A stretch of 64,000 nt of DNA from Aphrocallistes beatrix (taxonomy: Eukaryota > Porifera > Hexactinellida > Sceptrulophora > Aphrocallistidae). Below the pieces are notes generated by a model, which worked only from the letters and a program-made list of their open reading frames with translations, did no database searches and was not told where the DNA came from. Numbering within the stretch: the first letter of the stretch is position 1; the number at the start of each line of letters is the position of its first letter. Shown in pieces: positions 30,754 to 42,593 of the stretch. Made by a program: the position numbers and the translations under genes. Location of the stretch: contig OY725497.1 in the NCBI GenBank assembly GCA_963281255.1, forward strand, positions 3,836,968 to 3,900,967, given 5' to 3'.

Positions 30754-33700
30754 GTAGAACTCGGTTAGTACGTACCCCTCCGGGAAGCGGAAAAAAGTAC
30801 TAACCGAGTTGATATTACATAGGAATCTATATAATAAATGAATTCTGGTTCAGAGAACTGAGTACGTACTAAGCCGAAGTACGTTGTATCCCGAGTACGT
30901 ACTAACCGAGTTCTACTGTATATACACAAACATTAATCGAGTTTTAATAGTAAGGATAATACGTATAAAATATCTATTATATTAATAATATCGCCTATCA
31001 ACAACATGGGTATCATACGTTATTTGTAATTTCATTTGTAAAGCTTTTATTGAAATTCAAATTTCCGTGAGCTATTTTCAAAGTTTAATTTAAATTCTCC
31101 TATATGTAAAACCCGAAATCGCTCTCATCAAATCAGTTCCAAAACAAAATTCAAAATTATACTAGATATTATTTGTGTGAACTTTCGCATAGTTGAGAGA
31201 TAAAAAAATAAGGCAAATGAGGCGTCGGTTTGCTGCCCCAATTGATTGATGAAACTAAAATAATTCAAATTAGGTAAGCCAGTCTCTATTATACTATGTG
31301 GTGTTCTGTGAAATGGGGAAGTTATTCGAAAGGAATCGACAAGCAGAGGAATTCCATTGGTTCACTAAATTCGAATCGTGCCTATTGGAATTTCGTTCAG
31401 ACTTTTTAGTTTCATTTTATATATACTGGAGAACCAGAGTGCTATGTTAGTACATCTACCACATGCCGCCTTGTTCTCCTACATCCTAGGGGGTTTTTGA
31501 CAGGCTAACAGAGATGTTTTCCTGCTCGTTCCCTCCCTTACATTGGATATTGACATAACAAATAATTTCCTATTTAATTTTGTTCATTCTAAATGTCAGA
31601 ATTGGTGGTTTCCTAATGGACAAAACACAAATAAGTAATACCCATAAAAATAATTGCATTCGACAACGACTCCTTGTGTTACAGTGAAACCTGGTATGAC
31701 CATCACTCCAGTTACTGCAACCTGCTTACTGTATTGTGCGAGTTTCTTGGGTGCTGCTATAGAGGATTATTGTAGTCCCAATTTAAGATAGCAAACACGT
31801 TAATTATTTCGAATCTAGACAGGTTCCACTGAATCACCGAGTTGAACCTGTACACGTATATCAATGCAGACGCTATTCTCTATTAGACTGCCATGTAATT
31901 GCTCGCTTGTACTCTCAACTGTTTAATATCAGTCCCCATCTACCAGTAGATCTCCGTCTCGCTCTCGTTCACACAACAGCAGCACCTCTTCCACCACTCC
32001 CACCAGGAGCAGGAAGCACAGGAGGAGACGGCGACGCACCCCTAGCACTCCGTCAATGCGCTCCCGCTCCCCCTCCCCCTCTCAGTCTCTCACCCCAACT
32101 CCTACTCCTACCCCCACCCGCTCTCGACACTCCAGCAAGAGAAAGAAAGAGAAGTTCTCATCCTCTGAGTCGCCAGTTCCCAGAAAGTACCGAAATTCTT
32201 CTACCGGTAAACTTACTTTTTATTTCCTATTTATAGGTTTGTGAGGCTAGATTTATGCTTTCTCCATTCTAGATGAATTCGATCCCGATTACGCGGCATT
32301 CACAGAAGTCCCACCTGGGAACCGAGACACGGATGCATTTGCTTACTTCGGAAACCAGAGTGCAGATGAGAGAGAACGCACTCCTCACTCCTACACCACA
32401 CCACGCGTCTCCGTGGACAGATACCACCCCCCACGCCCCTACACCCCCCGATTCCCCCGATCAGGGTATTCACACAACCACGCCTACGGTTCGCGAGGTC
32501 ACGACGTCCACATACACGACCATCACGACACCAGTCCACGCCATCGGGGCTCGTACAGGGGTGGATACACCAACTACTCTCATACCAACAGAGAGCGCTC
32601 CAACTACTCGGGCAATTACATCAGCTCACGGTCCTCACCTCAGAAGAGTAGTTACCCACATATACCACACAGAGGCAGCTATAATAACCACCCATCATCT
32701 TACAGAGGCTCCTACAACAGCTCTACCTACCAGAAACCTAGTTACACCAGCCACACTCAACCAAGAGCGCATTATGGCTACCCCCAGAGAGGGGGCTACA
32801 CGAATTACCAACATCAGAGAGAGAGCTACCACACCACCAAGCGACACAGCGACACAGGCAGCAGTGAGAAGAAGGATAATTCTGGGTTCGGCGCCTTCTA
32901 CAGAAAGGATGAGGCTGAATGGTGAGTATTGGTCCTGTGGAGGAGAGGCCAAAGGCGCTTCCCTAGAGTGTCGGAGGCCATACTTCCATGGCTTTATTTA
33001 TAGAACTGAATCGATTTTCGCTTTTCGTATATTTCCTTATGTATCATATTAGAATGACACTACATATAATTTACGTCAAATGAGATTAGAACAGTTCATG
33101 ATTCAATGATTGCCTATTGTCACTTGGCTGCCACCACTTGCCACAACTTGACTGTTCTGTCGTCAGAGCATGAGGCGAGTACTCCTGTCTGTTTCGGATT
33201 CCAGCTCACACAGTTCACATCTTTCTCGTGTGCTTCTGCCTTTACAATGCTCAGACTCAGTCCTTCTTTTTCATCGGCATCCGGTGCGTATATCCTGATT
33301 ATGTCATCTTCACATCCTGTTGCCACCATTCCGCTATTTTTGCACCAGTCTACACTGTAAATAACGCGTGGGTGGTCTCCTGATAGAGTCAGACCACATT
33401 TCCAGACACCTGTCTTCTTCAGGGGCCCTTCAATCTCCCACACCTTCAGTGCCTTATCCGCACTGCAGGAAATCAAACGTCTGCCTACAGAGTTTACTTG
33501 CTAGTTACGAGAACGCTTGACTACACATCTCATTCATAAGACATGGTGCGATTCTATTTATAGCTACATGCTCTCTATCAACGGATTACCTGACGCGTCA
33601 AATGAGAGAGCCCAGACAGTGCTATCATGTCCACTCAGTGTCTGCTGCAGACTCCAGTCATCATCATCTTGACAATACAAGTTAATCTTGTTGTCGTAGC

Positions 33701-35363
33701 TGGCGGAGGCCAGTAGCTCCATGCTCGGATGCCATAGCACCTGTTTCACATCCTGACTGTGGTGCGTGAGAACCCCTGAGCACTCGTACTCGCTCCCATC
33801 CTCACCGTTCTAAACGAGGATTAGATACAAACTGCTTGGAAGTGACGTATTTTTCAACGTGTGAACATTGTTACATTCTTATTCACAGATTCAGTAATGA
33901 TGATCGATCTGCATATATCATAAGTGGATAGTGGAATACAAGAGAATTCGATATATTATATCTTTGTATTGATGACTAGAATAGTTGAGATCTTTTAGGC
34001 AATACTAAAGGACTGATGTACGTAGATGTATCAAAGCATTAGGATTGTGACTCTATTTCGATCTCAATAACTTCACATTCATTCTAACGTATGTCTAAAA
34101 GACAATTAGAAATAAAATGTTATTCAGCTGACCTCCCACACCCACACAGACTTGTCCCTGCTGCAGGTCGCTATGTACCCTCCGCAAGCAGACCACCTGG
34201 CCCATTTCACTTCATTCTCGTGCCCCTCTAGGGTTGCAATTGATTCGAACTCTCCACTCTTACTCTTGTCCCAAATACAGCACGTCCCGTCGAAGCTACA
34301 ACTCGCCAGTAGATTGCCGCAGGGAGAGAATGAGACTGAACGGATCGTGCGAGTGTGTTCTCCACTCAGAATACTTCTACACGCCTGTAAAATGCAGATT
34401 CAAAGAAGAAGTAAATATAATAAAGAATTATTCATTGCTAAAGACAATAACTTTATGAATTTACTGTGAAAAGTATGTTTGTGATTCCTAAGCTCTATCT
34501 ATTACTTTGAATTTGTAAATTGATTTCCAAATTAATAATTCCAATATTAGCTTCTTCACATCGCATTAAGAGCGGTTATCGATAAAACCCAGTCCAATAC
34601 AACGATATAGCACTACAATTAGTCCCTCTTTCAATCACCACAAATCATATCCTTTGGAAGTAGATTTAATGCGACATACTAATCTATGTGTATACCATTT
34701 CCTCTCCATCCTTGACCCATATCCGGATAGTCTTATCAGCTCCACAGCTAGCAAGAAGGTTCCCCTTAGGACTCCATGCTGCACACCACACCCTGTCCTC
34801 ATGTCCTAACAGAGTGTGTTCAAGTTGGAGTTTCAGAGTTTGACTGCTTGAATATATCATGCTCTCCCCTGTGCTAATATTAGTAGCCATTCTAACTAGC
34901 ATAATAGTTAATATGAACAAATTAAATACGAAAAATCCTGAACTATGATTCAACGTGTAACAATATATTTTGGCTAATAAAATGTACTATCAATGTTAAA
35001 ACGATAAAACAAATGAAATGTGAACTTTCTTATAGGGAAGATGAAGGACACAATCGACGTATCCAACGAAATAGCTCTCCGTCAAGCAGCAATCGGAGTG
35101 TGCCTGCACGTCTAGCCGGAAGACTAGGCCCCCTCCCCTCGGGGCAGTACCATAAGAACGAGTCCATTCTTTGGAAGGGAGGGAGTCGAGGTCGACCGTA
35201 CCAAGACCGAAGCGGATACAAAAAATGGCGCACGGGCTCCTATAATAGCGACGAGGAATATAAACTAAACTTAAAGATTAAAGATATTATTGCTAAAAAT
35301 GAAGAAATTCTTAGGAGAAAGATCGAAATAGAGGAAGATAAAATGATTCATGGCATCTCCTAA
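24254..35363 (+). CDS. RS/RG/SY-rich disordered nuclear-type protein (five exons, reconstructed)
   Basis: I reconstruct 974 residues from exons 24254-25278, 28342-29004, 31947-32206, 32273-32921 and 35036-35363. Every junction is GT-AG and phase-compatible (AG|A, AG|T, G|AT, TG|G). In order: a Pro/Gln/Ser/Thr-rich start; a basic segment with repeated PKIK/PKIR motifs and [18 protein letters not shown]; a Ser/Pro-rich, [16 protein letters not shown] acidic part; an SR block ([28 protein letters not shown]); a [10 protein letters not shown] segment; a region of repeated RGSY/RGGY; and an ordered-looking end ([11 protein letters not shown], then [20 protein letters not shown]). RS, RGG-like and SY composition suggests an RNA-processing or nuclear-speckle protein, but I recognise no family. 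CHAC2 lies antisense in intron 2 and CIAO1 antisense in intron 4. Exons 1 and 2 could belong to a separate gene, although phase supports the join. Confidence 0.62.
25279..28341. other. Intron 1 of RS-rich gene: decayed transposon sequence
   Basis: A 3-kb intron with no intact gene. Around 25630-26480 short open frames on both strands look like eroded transposase. On the minus strand near 26290-26350, [11 protein letters not shown] resembles the KPIKxG motif of piggyBac-type transposases, but stops and frame breaks prevent a firm call. A hAT-like element lies at 27388-27931. Confidence 0.35.
27388..27931. mobile_element. hAT-like MITE, TIR CAGSGCCGGCGCCACC
   Basis: The left end reads CAGCGCCGGCGCCACC and the right end, on the minus strand, reads CAGGGCCGGCGCCACC. 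CTATT flanks both sides, which is shorter than the 8 bp expected of hAT. The subterminal motif GGTCCGG is repeated several times near both ends. No transposase. It lies in intron 1 of the RS-rich gene. Confidence 0.72.
29247..29798 (-). CDS. CHAC2: ChaC-type gamma-glutamylcyclotransferase (CHAC2-like)
   Basis: Cleaves glutathione to 5-oxoproline and Cys-Gly in the cytosol. 183 residues (human CHAC2 is 184), one exon. Landmarks are [14 protein letters not shown] (substrate-binding YGSL loop), [20 protein letters not shown], and the catalytic glutamate in REKCGY, followed by [12 protein letters not shown] and a C-terminal helix. Seven residues precede the usual MW start; the first ATG was used. 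The whole gene sits antisense inside intron 2 of the RS-rich gene. Confidence 0.93.
   Translation of the reverse strand: MAKVDSMWIFGYGSLIFYPNIQYSQRISGRVRGYIRRFWQESTDHRGTPESPGRVATLVEEGEGEVWGFAYEVCDQDKDETIARLNVREKCGYELKEITFYPESGGELNTFCYMGTADNPEFLKFEEIGKTAEVIARSVGASGTNRWYLDKLVAAVREHFPLKKDEYLEELSDQVKSIVQEST
30227..30960 (+). repeat. Interspersed repeat family, copy 1 (with nested MITE)
   Basis: Begins TACAAGCGCACTTCGCTTGC, passes through GGACACTTTGTGTCCGCCGG and TGATGACGTCATAACAAAG, and ends in GCGCCCGGCAGTTTCTTCAA, GTTAC, an AT-rich microsatellite and GAGTTTTAATAGTAAGGAT. The same order occurs at 44501-45046 and, inverted, at 49930-50450. Copy 1 is longer because a MITE (30752-30918) interrupts its AT microsatellite. 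Confidence 0.85.
30752..30918. mobile_element. Pogo-like MITE, TIR CAGTAGAACTCGGTTAGTAC
   Basis: 167 bp. The right end on the minus strand reads CAGTAGAACTCGGTTAGTAC and the left end is the same except for its first base. TA flanks both sides. Internal copies of GTACGTACTAAC repeat the TIR. It is inserted inside the (AT)n tract of interspersed repeat copy 1. Confidence 0.82.
33120..34890 (-). CDS. CIAO1: CIAO1, WD40 subunit of cytosolic Fe-S targeting complex (four exons)
   Basis: Targeting-complex (CIA) WD40 propeller that helps hand Fe-S clusters to cytosolic and nuclear apoproteins. Exons 34696-34890, 34133-34384, 33590-33809 and 33120-33484 join in phase to 343 residues (human 339). Seven-blade WD motifs are visible: [101 protein letters not shown] and [21 protein letters not shown] took the ATG at 34890 ([10 protein letters not shown]) as start; the open frame reaches upstream through an unlikely hydrophobic leader. 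The gene lies entirely within intron 4 (32922-35035) of the RS-rich gene, on the other strand. Confidence 0.94.
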
Positions 35364-37848
35364 CTTGTCAAGTTATCGAGGAATGCCTAGAGCTAACTAT
35401 CAGTATTAGCGTATCTATTCGAACATTATGTTCTGCCCAATTAATATTAACCTGTACGATATGCTACTATGACTACTCGGTTTGACATATTCATTATTCC
35501 ATCTCTATTTCTCAGCTGTGGTTAAAATGATGTAGCATACAGACATACACAAAAAACATATAATAGCGTCCTCTATTCAGAATTAATGTAGTTGATTAAA
35601 TATTATGTTAGATCCGAATACGTTCAATCGGTCATTTCGCGAAATGATCGAAGAGAAATGTTTGTGTTAATTAACCATATTATAAATGAAGAATATTTGT
35701 AATGCAGATAATTATTGTCTTGATCACAATTTCATACTCTATCTGATTTAAATTTTGTTCAGAAACTTTATGGATGACTATTAAGAAGTTTTGTACTTCG
35801 TTCTCGAAGAGGAGTATTGTGTGGCATCAGCTTTGAACATTTTAATTATCATATAATGTAAAGTCGTTAAGATTTATTTTAAAATACAGCCTTGCTTGCG
35901 CTGTGCGCTGGCAACACTTCGTGTCTACATGAGGCACCCTACGGGCGCCTCATTACTTCCATTATCTAAACGACAGATGCATCATATGTAGAATTCCTAA
36001 TTTCCTAGTACTGTAATTAGATGGTGACAATGGCATCATCATCCATTATGTAATTTTTTAGAATATACTCTTTTTTCACCTATCACATTACGTAATTATA
36101 TTTATGCTCAAATTACTGAATTTTTTTAAATAAAAAAATGGCAAACTATGTCATAATTCCGCGAAGAGTTAACTCTTTTGTCTGAGACTCTGGCAGCCAA
36201 AAAGAATCGCAATACCAGCCGCACTGTGCCCCCCCCGGTATATCTTCAAATATTATCTGAACGGTTATTAATTTAAATTTCCATCATCTACCTCCGCGTT
36301 TCTCAAACTGTGTTACGCGTCGACGCGAGCTCCTAGTGGAGCTATGGAGGTATATTTCTCATTTTTACGTTAAAAATACATCAATACTTAAATATTATTA
36401 AATGCCAGTCATAGTATATTTATAGTAATTTTACATTGTTTATTTTATGTGTTTTTCAAATGGTTTACAGGGGCGTGCACCGCATTGTTCACAGGCAGGG
36501 GTAGCGCCAGGAATTGCCCGATAGGGGGCTAAATTAGAGTGTCCTCTGAAATACCCAAATATTCTATTTATAAATCCAAGAGTGATCATATTTATTTTAT
36601 GCTTATAAGGAAATTCTACATTTAGGAAACTTTGCTTGGAATCTATTTATCACAATGCTAAGTCAGGCTTGCTGCCTCGATCTCGATGAATTCCTAGCAC
36701 TAATAATTATGCTCTCCAAATTGTCTTGTTATCCAATTGTTCTGAAATTATTGGCGACTCCTTACAGAAATAAAGAACTTTAGAGTGCATATTCTTTTTC
36801 TAAATTCTTCCAATTCTTTCCCCAACGGGGGGGGATGTAACCCCCCCTGGCGCCACCCCCTGTTCACAGGTTGCATGAGAACCCCCCTCCCCTCCGATTT
36901 TTATTCTCGTCAAAATCGTCAAATTTGTCAAATTTGTAGCACGAACCAGTTTGCGAAACCCCCTTGTTAGCTCGGGCTATGCCAATGCCGGGGCAATCCA
37001 CCCCCTGACAAAAGTTTAAATTTAGTCTCTAGTAATTTGTACTCCCATCAGGATTTAAAAACTATATTTTTGAAAAATATTGGATTTATTTTGTCAAAAT
37101 TTGAGGGATGTGGGCATATTTTGAGATAAATACCGTCAGTCCAGGGGCAAAGCCCCTGGACCCAACTGGGGGGCTTACACCGTCCCCCAGACCCCCATCT
37201 AACTGTTGTGTCCCTGCATCATAAAAACTGCTTTGTGTTTGTCCCCTAGAGGAAAATCCTGACGATGTCCTTGTTTGTGGATCCCCTTTTGACTCGGGGT
37301 ACGCCAATGTCTTATTTTGTGGGAGTGCATTTAAATAATCGGTCATTATGGTGATACGCGGAGAACATTTGCTGAAGCGGTACGCGGTGTAAAAGTATGG
37401 GAACCACTTATCTAAATGTAATATTTAAAAAAATAAAAACACATTCAGATACATTTAATTATACGTATATACGCGTTTTAGACTTGCTTTTAATCAACTT
37501 TAATGTAATTCAAGTGAATCAATAAAAAGTTACTCCCTAGTCCCCCTTAATAACCTTGGAAAAATTTGGAATTTTTCTATTTATAGTAGTAACCCCAAAC
37601 TTATATGGCTTCCCCGTTGAAAATGGCTTAAACCGGAAATGACGCAAAACCTTCCTGTGGCAAGCGTGGTTATTAATTAAAATTAGTCATATGTATCCCG
37701 TCAGGTTTCGAATAGGCATAATAGGAATTCAAATACTACATCCATGTTACTCACGTGTCTGGTTAGTATAAAAAGAAACCAACAACTGATTCGACATAAT
37801 ATTTTACTTTTTCCTTGCTCCAAGTAATTTCTCATTCAAGTATTTGCT
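35364..37848. other. Intergenic region rich in transposon fragments
   Basis: 2.5 kb with no gene. It contains a degraded copy of the interspersed family (about 35888-36245), the hAT-like MITE at 36496-36862, and GC-rich fragments near 37130-37400 (GGGGGACGGTGTAAGCCCCC on the minus strand; GGGAACCAC near 37400) that look like ends of further hAT-type elements. Confidence 0.6.
36496..36862. mobile_element. hAT-like MITE with exact 8-bp TSD TTCACAGG
   Basis: 367 bp. The left end reads CAGGGGTAGCGCCAGG and the right end, on the minus strand, reads CAGGGGGTGGCGCCAGG. TTCACAGG occurs directly at both sides (36488-36495, 36863-36870). No coding capacity. Confidence 0.9.
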
Positions 37849-40800
37849 ATGGCGAAAATGACAGACAGCATTGACCATTCTCTGGTCCGCTCCACCAATG
37901 TTCAATTTCAAGAAGGACACGTCACGAGAGGGATGCGCTCCATGACCTTCGGATACCGCGGGAAGTTTACCGGATGTACTGTCTGGTTCACGGGCTTGTC
38001 CGGTTCTGGAAAGACAACGGTCTCCTTCGCTCTTGAGAACAGACTGTGTTCCCAGGGTCTGCCTTCGTACGGACTCGATGGAGACAACATCAGAACGGGA
38101 CTCAACAAGAACCTCGGCTTCAGTCCTAATGACAGAGCGGAGAACATTAGGAGAATTTCAGAGGTGAGTATCGTCATGCTTTCAGCTATCACAGGTCTTC
38201 ATTTAGTAATTTTTCCAAGGGGGGGCGAAACGAGTGTTCGTGTACGTAGGGCCCGTCCTGTAGGTGGGTGTGGGGGCATGCCCCCTCAGGAAATTTTTGT
38301 TTTTTCAAGCATGCTCTGGTATTAATTTAACTTCTGTGCGAATTGGGAAATCTTCTGCTTGTAGAAGCACTTACTATAACAAAGTACAATTAGACAATTA
38401 TGTCGATCACAAAAGCTTAACTAATAAATCTTGCACGATTATTATCAATCATACATTAAGTAGACACCCTGTCTTGTAAAAATGGTGCTAAGACCACATT
38501 TATCCCTCAACCGTGTTAACTTCTAATTTAATTAAATTCTTGTGACATTTAATTTTAAACTCAAAATAGTTTTACAGCTAGACTCAGCTTTGAAGTGTTC
38601 TAAATCTAAATCTAAATCTAAATCTAAATCTAAATCTAAATCTAAATCTAAATCTATATATACAATATATATATTTGTTACTATTGAAAGGTTCACCTAA
38701 ACTCCAAGGAGTGGGCAGTTGTTCCCTCCCTAAATGAAGCCCTGTATCATCAGTAAGACAGTAACATCCAAACCGAACAAAATAAACTACTTACCGGTGC
38801 TATTGTAGGTATCCAAACTTTTTGCAGACTCAGGAATGGTATGCTTGGCTAGCTTCATCAGCCCTTATGCCAAGGACAGAGAGAAAGCGAGAGAGATCCA
38901 TGAGGAGGCAGGACTGAAATTCTTCGAAGTGTACCTCTCTACTCCTCTCAACGTAAGACGAATATCTATATCGATGCCTTGTGTAGGTTGCTTCATTTCA
39001 TATTATTCCATTTCAGATATGCGAGGAGAGAGATGTGAAGGGACTGTACAAGAAAGCTAGGAATGGGCTGATCAAAGGCTTCACGGGTATAGACTCAGCC
39101 TACGAGGCTCCTGTCAACCCCTCTCTTGAGTTAGACACGAGCAAGTTGAGTGTTCCTGAGTGTGTAGAGCAGATGATGGAATTGCTGAATCGGAATGATG
39201 TCATCCCTGCACAGGCGTTGCAGTCAGTGAAAGAGTTGTTTGTGCCTGTGGAGCATAAGGAGCAGTTGAAGAGTGAGGCGGAACTGATGCAGCGAGTGGA
39301 CCTCACAAAGTTAGACATGCAGTGGCTACAGGTGAATGTGAATGCTTACACCAGTTCTAACTAGGTTCACTAACCCGTGGAAATTTAATGAGGAATTTTA
39401 ATGTAATTCCTAGCTTACACCATACCGAGTAATTATCATAGTTTGCTCACCTCAGTTAATAATATCCCCAAAAATAACGAAACAATCCACGTTACACATA
39501 GGTTACTAGGAATGCTTGTTGTAGGTTCTATCTGAAGGCTGGGCCAGCCCCTTGTCAGGGTTCATGAGAGAGGATGAATACCTCCAAACACTCCACTTCA
39601 ACAACCTGCTAGGACAAGGCCTCTACTCCCAATCTGTCCCCATCGTACTCCCAATCTCAGACGAGCTTAAAAAGACGCTAGAGCAGAACGGAGAGAGAAA
39701 TGTGGCTCTCTACTACGAGGAGAAGATGATAGCCTACATGACTGACATTGAAGTGTTTCCTCACCGGAAAGAAGAAAGGTGTTCCCGTCAGTTCGGGACC
39801 TCACACGAAGGCCATCCTTACATTGCTATGATAAAAAAATCAGGAGACTGGCTACTAGGAGGAGATCTGAATGTGAGTGCATCCTTGTGCATTCTTATAA
39901 TTATTTTCAATGTAGAAGGTTGGTAGCACAATAATTACACAGAAGAATGGGTGTGTAGGTGTTTGAGAGAGTGTACTGGGGAGATGGTCTCGACGCATAC
40001 AGGAAGAAGCCTCTTGAACTGAGATCGGAATTCAAAGAGATGAGTGCAGACACTGTGTTTGCTTTCCAACTGAGAAACCCGATTCACAATGGACACGCGT
40101 GTCTGATGCGTGACACGAAACAGCAGCTGTTGAAAAAGGGTTATAGGAAACCAGTTCTACTCCTCCATCCACTGGGTGAGCAATGTGCAATAATGAACTT
40201 TTAAGATTTCTTTTCGTTCTTTGAAAAACTTACAGACCGGAGTCACGGGACGGGACGAGAGTGTGCTTCTACATTCTTTGCAAAGTTAACAATATTTGAC
40301 TTCAAGTTTTGCATAATGAGTATATATTTTTAAAAATAATTTTGGAAAATATATCCCCATGCACCCCAGAGTGTCTCTACCGGCACGCAGCGAAAGCAAG
40401 CGATTCGCGCTTGTACGCGTACGTATTGAAAATCGTAGGGCAAATCAACGTATGCTATATACTTGTAGTAGTCGCACCGTCATTATCTGGTCAGCCAAGG
40501 CCGGACTCCGATCATCAGGACTTATCTCAATAGTGTCTGTCATAGACAATTAGTATTGTAGCAAAGTATAGGACAAAAATGTATGTGAGTTTTGAGGATA
40601 TTATACATTGTACAGGTGGTTGGACTAAGTGTGATGATGTCCCTCTTGACGTAAGGATAAAACAGCACCTCGCGGTGATAGAGGAAGGTGTCCTGGACCC
40701 ACAAGCCACCGTGCTGGCCATCTTCCCCTCCCCCATGATGTACGCAGGACCCACAGAGGTGCAGTGGCATGCCAAGGCAAGAGTGGCTGCAGGCGCTAAG

Positions 40801-41136
40801 TTCTACATCGTAGGGAGGGACCCCGCGGGGATGCCACACCCAGACAAGTCTGGAGACCTCTACGACCCCACACACGGACGGAGGGTGCTAAAGATGGCCC
40901 CGGGTCTCACTCAATTGGAGATTGTTCCGTTCAAGGTGGCCGCTTATAATAAGAAAGAGAAAATGATGGCATTCTTCGACCCCGAGAAAGCTGACGAATT
41001 CGAATTCATTTCCGGTACCAAGATGCGCGCGATGGCACGCGAGGGGCGAGACCCTCCTGATGGATTCATGGCTCCTACTGCTTGGAAAGTAATGTCGGAT
41101 TACTACAAAGGCTTAGCGACATCTGGAAAGGACTGA
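37849..41136 (+). CDS. PAPSS: Bifunctional PAPS synthase, tandem copy 1 (six exons)
   Basis: Makes the universal sulfate donor PAPS from ATP and sulfate: an APS kinase at the N-terminus and an ATP sulfurylase at the C-terminus. Exons 37849-38163, 38809-38952, 39017-39331, 39525-39872, 39959-40175 and 40616-41136 join to 619 residues (human PAPSS1 is 624). The kinase P-loop is GLSGSGKTT, with [17 protein letters not shown] and [11 protein letters not shown]. The sulfurylase has [11 protein letters not shown] (HNGH motif), [14 protein letters not shown] across the last junction, [28 protein letters not shown] and [10 protein letters not shown]. Copy 2 lies 1.46 kb downstream. By eye the two proteins differ at about 15 positions, roughly half of them in exon 2. 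Intron 1 holds an (AAATCT)n array. Confidence 0.96.
38601..38655. repeat. (TAAATC)n hexanucleotide array in PAPSS copy 1 intron 1
   Basis: About nine perfect copies of the hexamer TAAATC followed by a short AT run. Copy 2 lacks it; its intron 1 is only 80 bases long. Confidence 0.95.
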
Positions 41137-41445
41137 TGCCTCCTCAGCTCAGTCTATTAATTAAATAACTTAGTTCTTGTTTATAGATTTGGATTGCATT
41201 CTTCGCAATACAGTAGTTTATTCTATGAATATGTTCATCCTGTGATAATTATTCTATGAATAATTCACTCCCTTTGTATAGATTAGCCTTAATTCTCTCA
41301 AGTATTTTATTGACTGTTGATTGAGTAAATTCTTGAATGGGTGTAGTTCAAGTAAAAATTCATGATGATCTGTGGCTTTGACTGAATTCTGCGATGACTG
41401 ATGACCTGAGCTGTTTGTCAAGTGCCAATCAGCAAATACCTAATG

Positions 41446-41617
41446 CAGCGGTTTTCAACCTTTTTCTGCTGTGGACCCCTATTGCAAGTTTCCCATTGTC
41501 TGTGGACCCCCTGAGGTCCTCCCATTGACAGTAATACAAATTTTCAAATCTCGTGGACCCCCTGGAACCGTCCGTGGACCACCAAGGGGTCCATGGACCC
41601 CAGGTTGGGAAACACTG
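41446..41617. mobile_element. hAT-like MITE with exact 8-bp TSD ACCTAATG
   Basis: 172 bp between the two PAPS synthase genes. The left end reads CAGCGGTTTTCAACCTTTTT and the right end, on the minus strand, reads CAGTGTTTCCCAACCTGGGG. ACCTAATG is duplicated at 41438-41445 and 41618-41625. The interior repeats GTGGACCCC. The termini match the CAGnGGTTnnCAACCT type common in hAT/Charlie elements. Confidence 0.92.
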
Positions 41618-42593
41618 ACCTAATGAAATAGAACTTTATAGACTTTTCCCACATCGGACTCATTAACGGCACGGAGGTCCCTTCTTTCCCCCAAATATGT
41701 TAGCTCCCTAGAATTTATAGCTGCTTCTCATTGATAGTAGATTAATATTATTCGTCTTGAAATTTAAGCATTTACGTTACATTGTTTATCTAGAAATTTT
41801 TGCGGGCTTTTCGCGGGTTGGGCTGGGCCAGGTTGCAATACAATTGCGGGCCTCAATAATTAGACTCCGATCGAAAAGTGGGTCAAAACATGGATGCAAA
41901 ATGGAAGAAAAATGAATGAAAAATGGTCTGAAAATGAACAGAAATGGATGAAAAATGAAATTGAAACAAGATTGAAACAATAATAAGATAAAATTGAGAC
42001 AAGATTGGGACATGACTGAGACAGAGCATTCTGGGTCACCATAGTGACTCAACTGACTTACTAAGTTCCTCAGTAATTTAGTTCAATGGACGCGTTCGGC
42101 TGTCATACTGACCCGAGCTATCCAATGGAAATCATCTGAAGCAGGAAAGGGAAAACTCTCCATTCCAACTTATCCCAGGGAATAGCTTTAAAGGACCCAG
42201 GAACACCGGTACATGGAGTAAAGATACATTTCAAATACTCTCCATCGCTAACCCATTCACGGGCCAGGAGCGGTACAGTAGTTCGTTGGTTGGTCGAGCT
42301 TATGACAAGCAGGAATCACTACGAATGAATATGGAGCACATTCCACTGATCTGCGGGTACTTCAGGTGCTATGAAAAGGGGTCTAAGCTCCAAGGAAATA
42401 CAAACTGCAGCTGGTGGTCTAGAGAGACCACTTTAAAAGATTTACCCCCGGAACCATCCACAGTTAGTACGCATTCAAGTTGCTAGTAGAATGTAGAGTT
42501 CTCGTGAATGAGGCGATTTGTATAAAAGAAATCAAACAACCGACTGAAAACTCCAATATTTGAGTAATATTATTCTCAACTCAATCATTTACT

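Noticed and set aside
31907-32236. Proline/leucine-rich 109-codon frame overlapping the RS exon
   Set aside because: Shadow of the SRSPSRSRS frame. Only the latter joins both flanking exons in phase.
32273-33052. 259-codon frame rich in Thr and His overlapping the RS-rich gene
   Set aside because: It is the +1 shadow of exon 4. The phase-compatible frame gives the repeated RGSY protein and joins the neighbouring exons.
36295-37413. Larger composite hAT element enclosing the 36496 MITE (ends CGCGTTTCTCAAACTG and GTGGTTCCCATACTTT)
   Set aside because: The termini only loosely resemble each other and no 8-bp duplication is found.
38601-38655. TAAATC hexamer array considered as interstitial telomere
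   Set aside because: The unit is not TTAGGG or a known telomere variant, and it is short and intronic.
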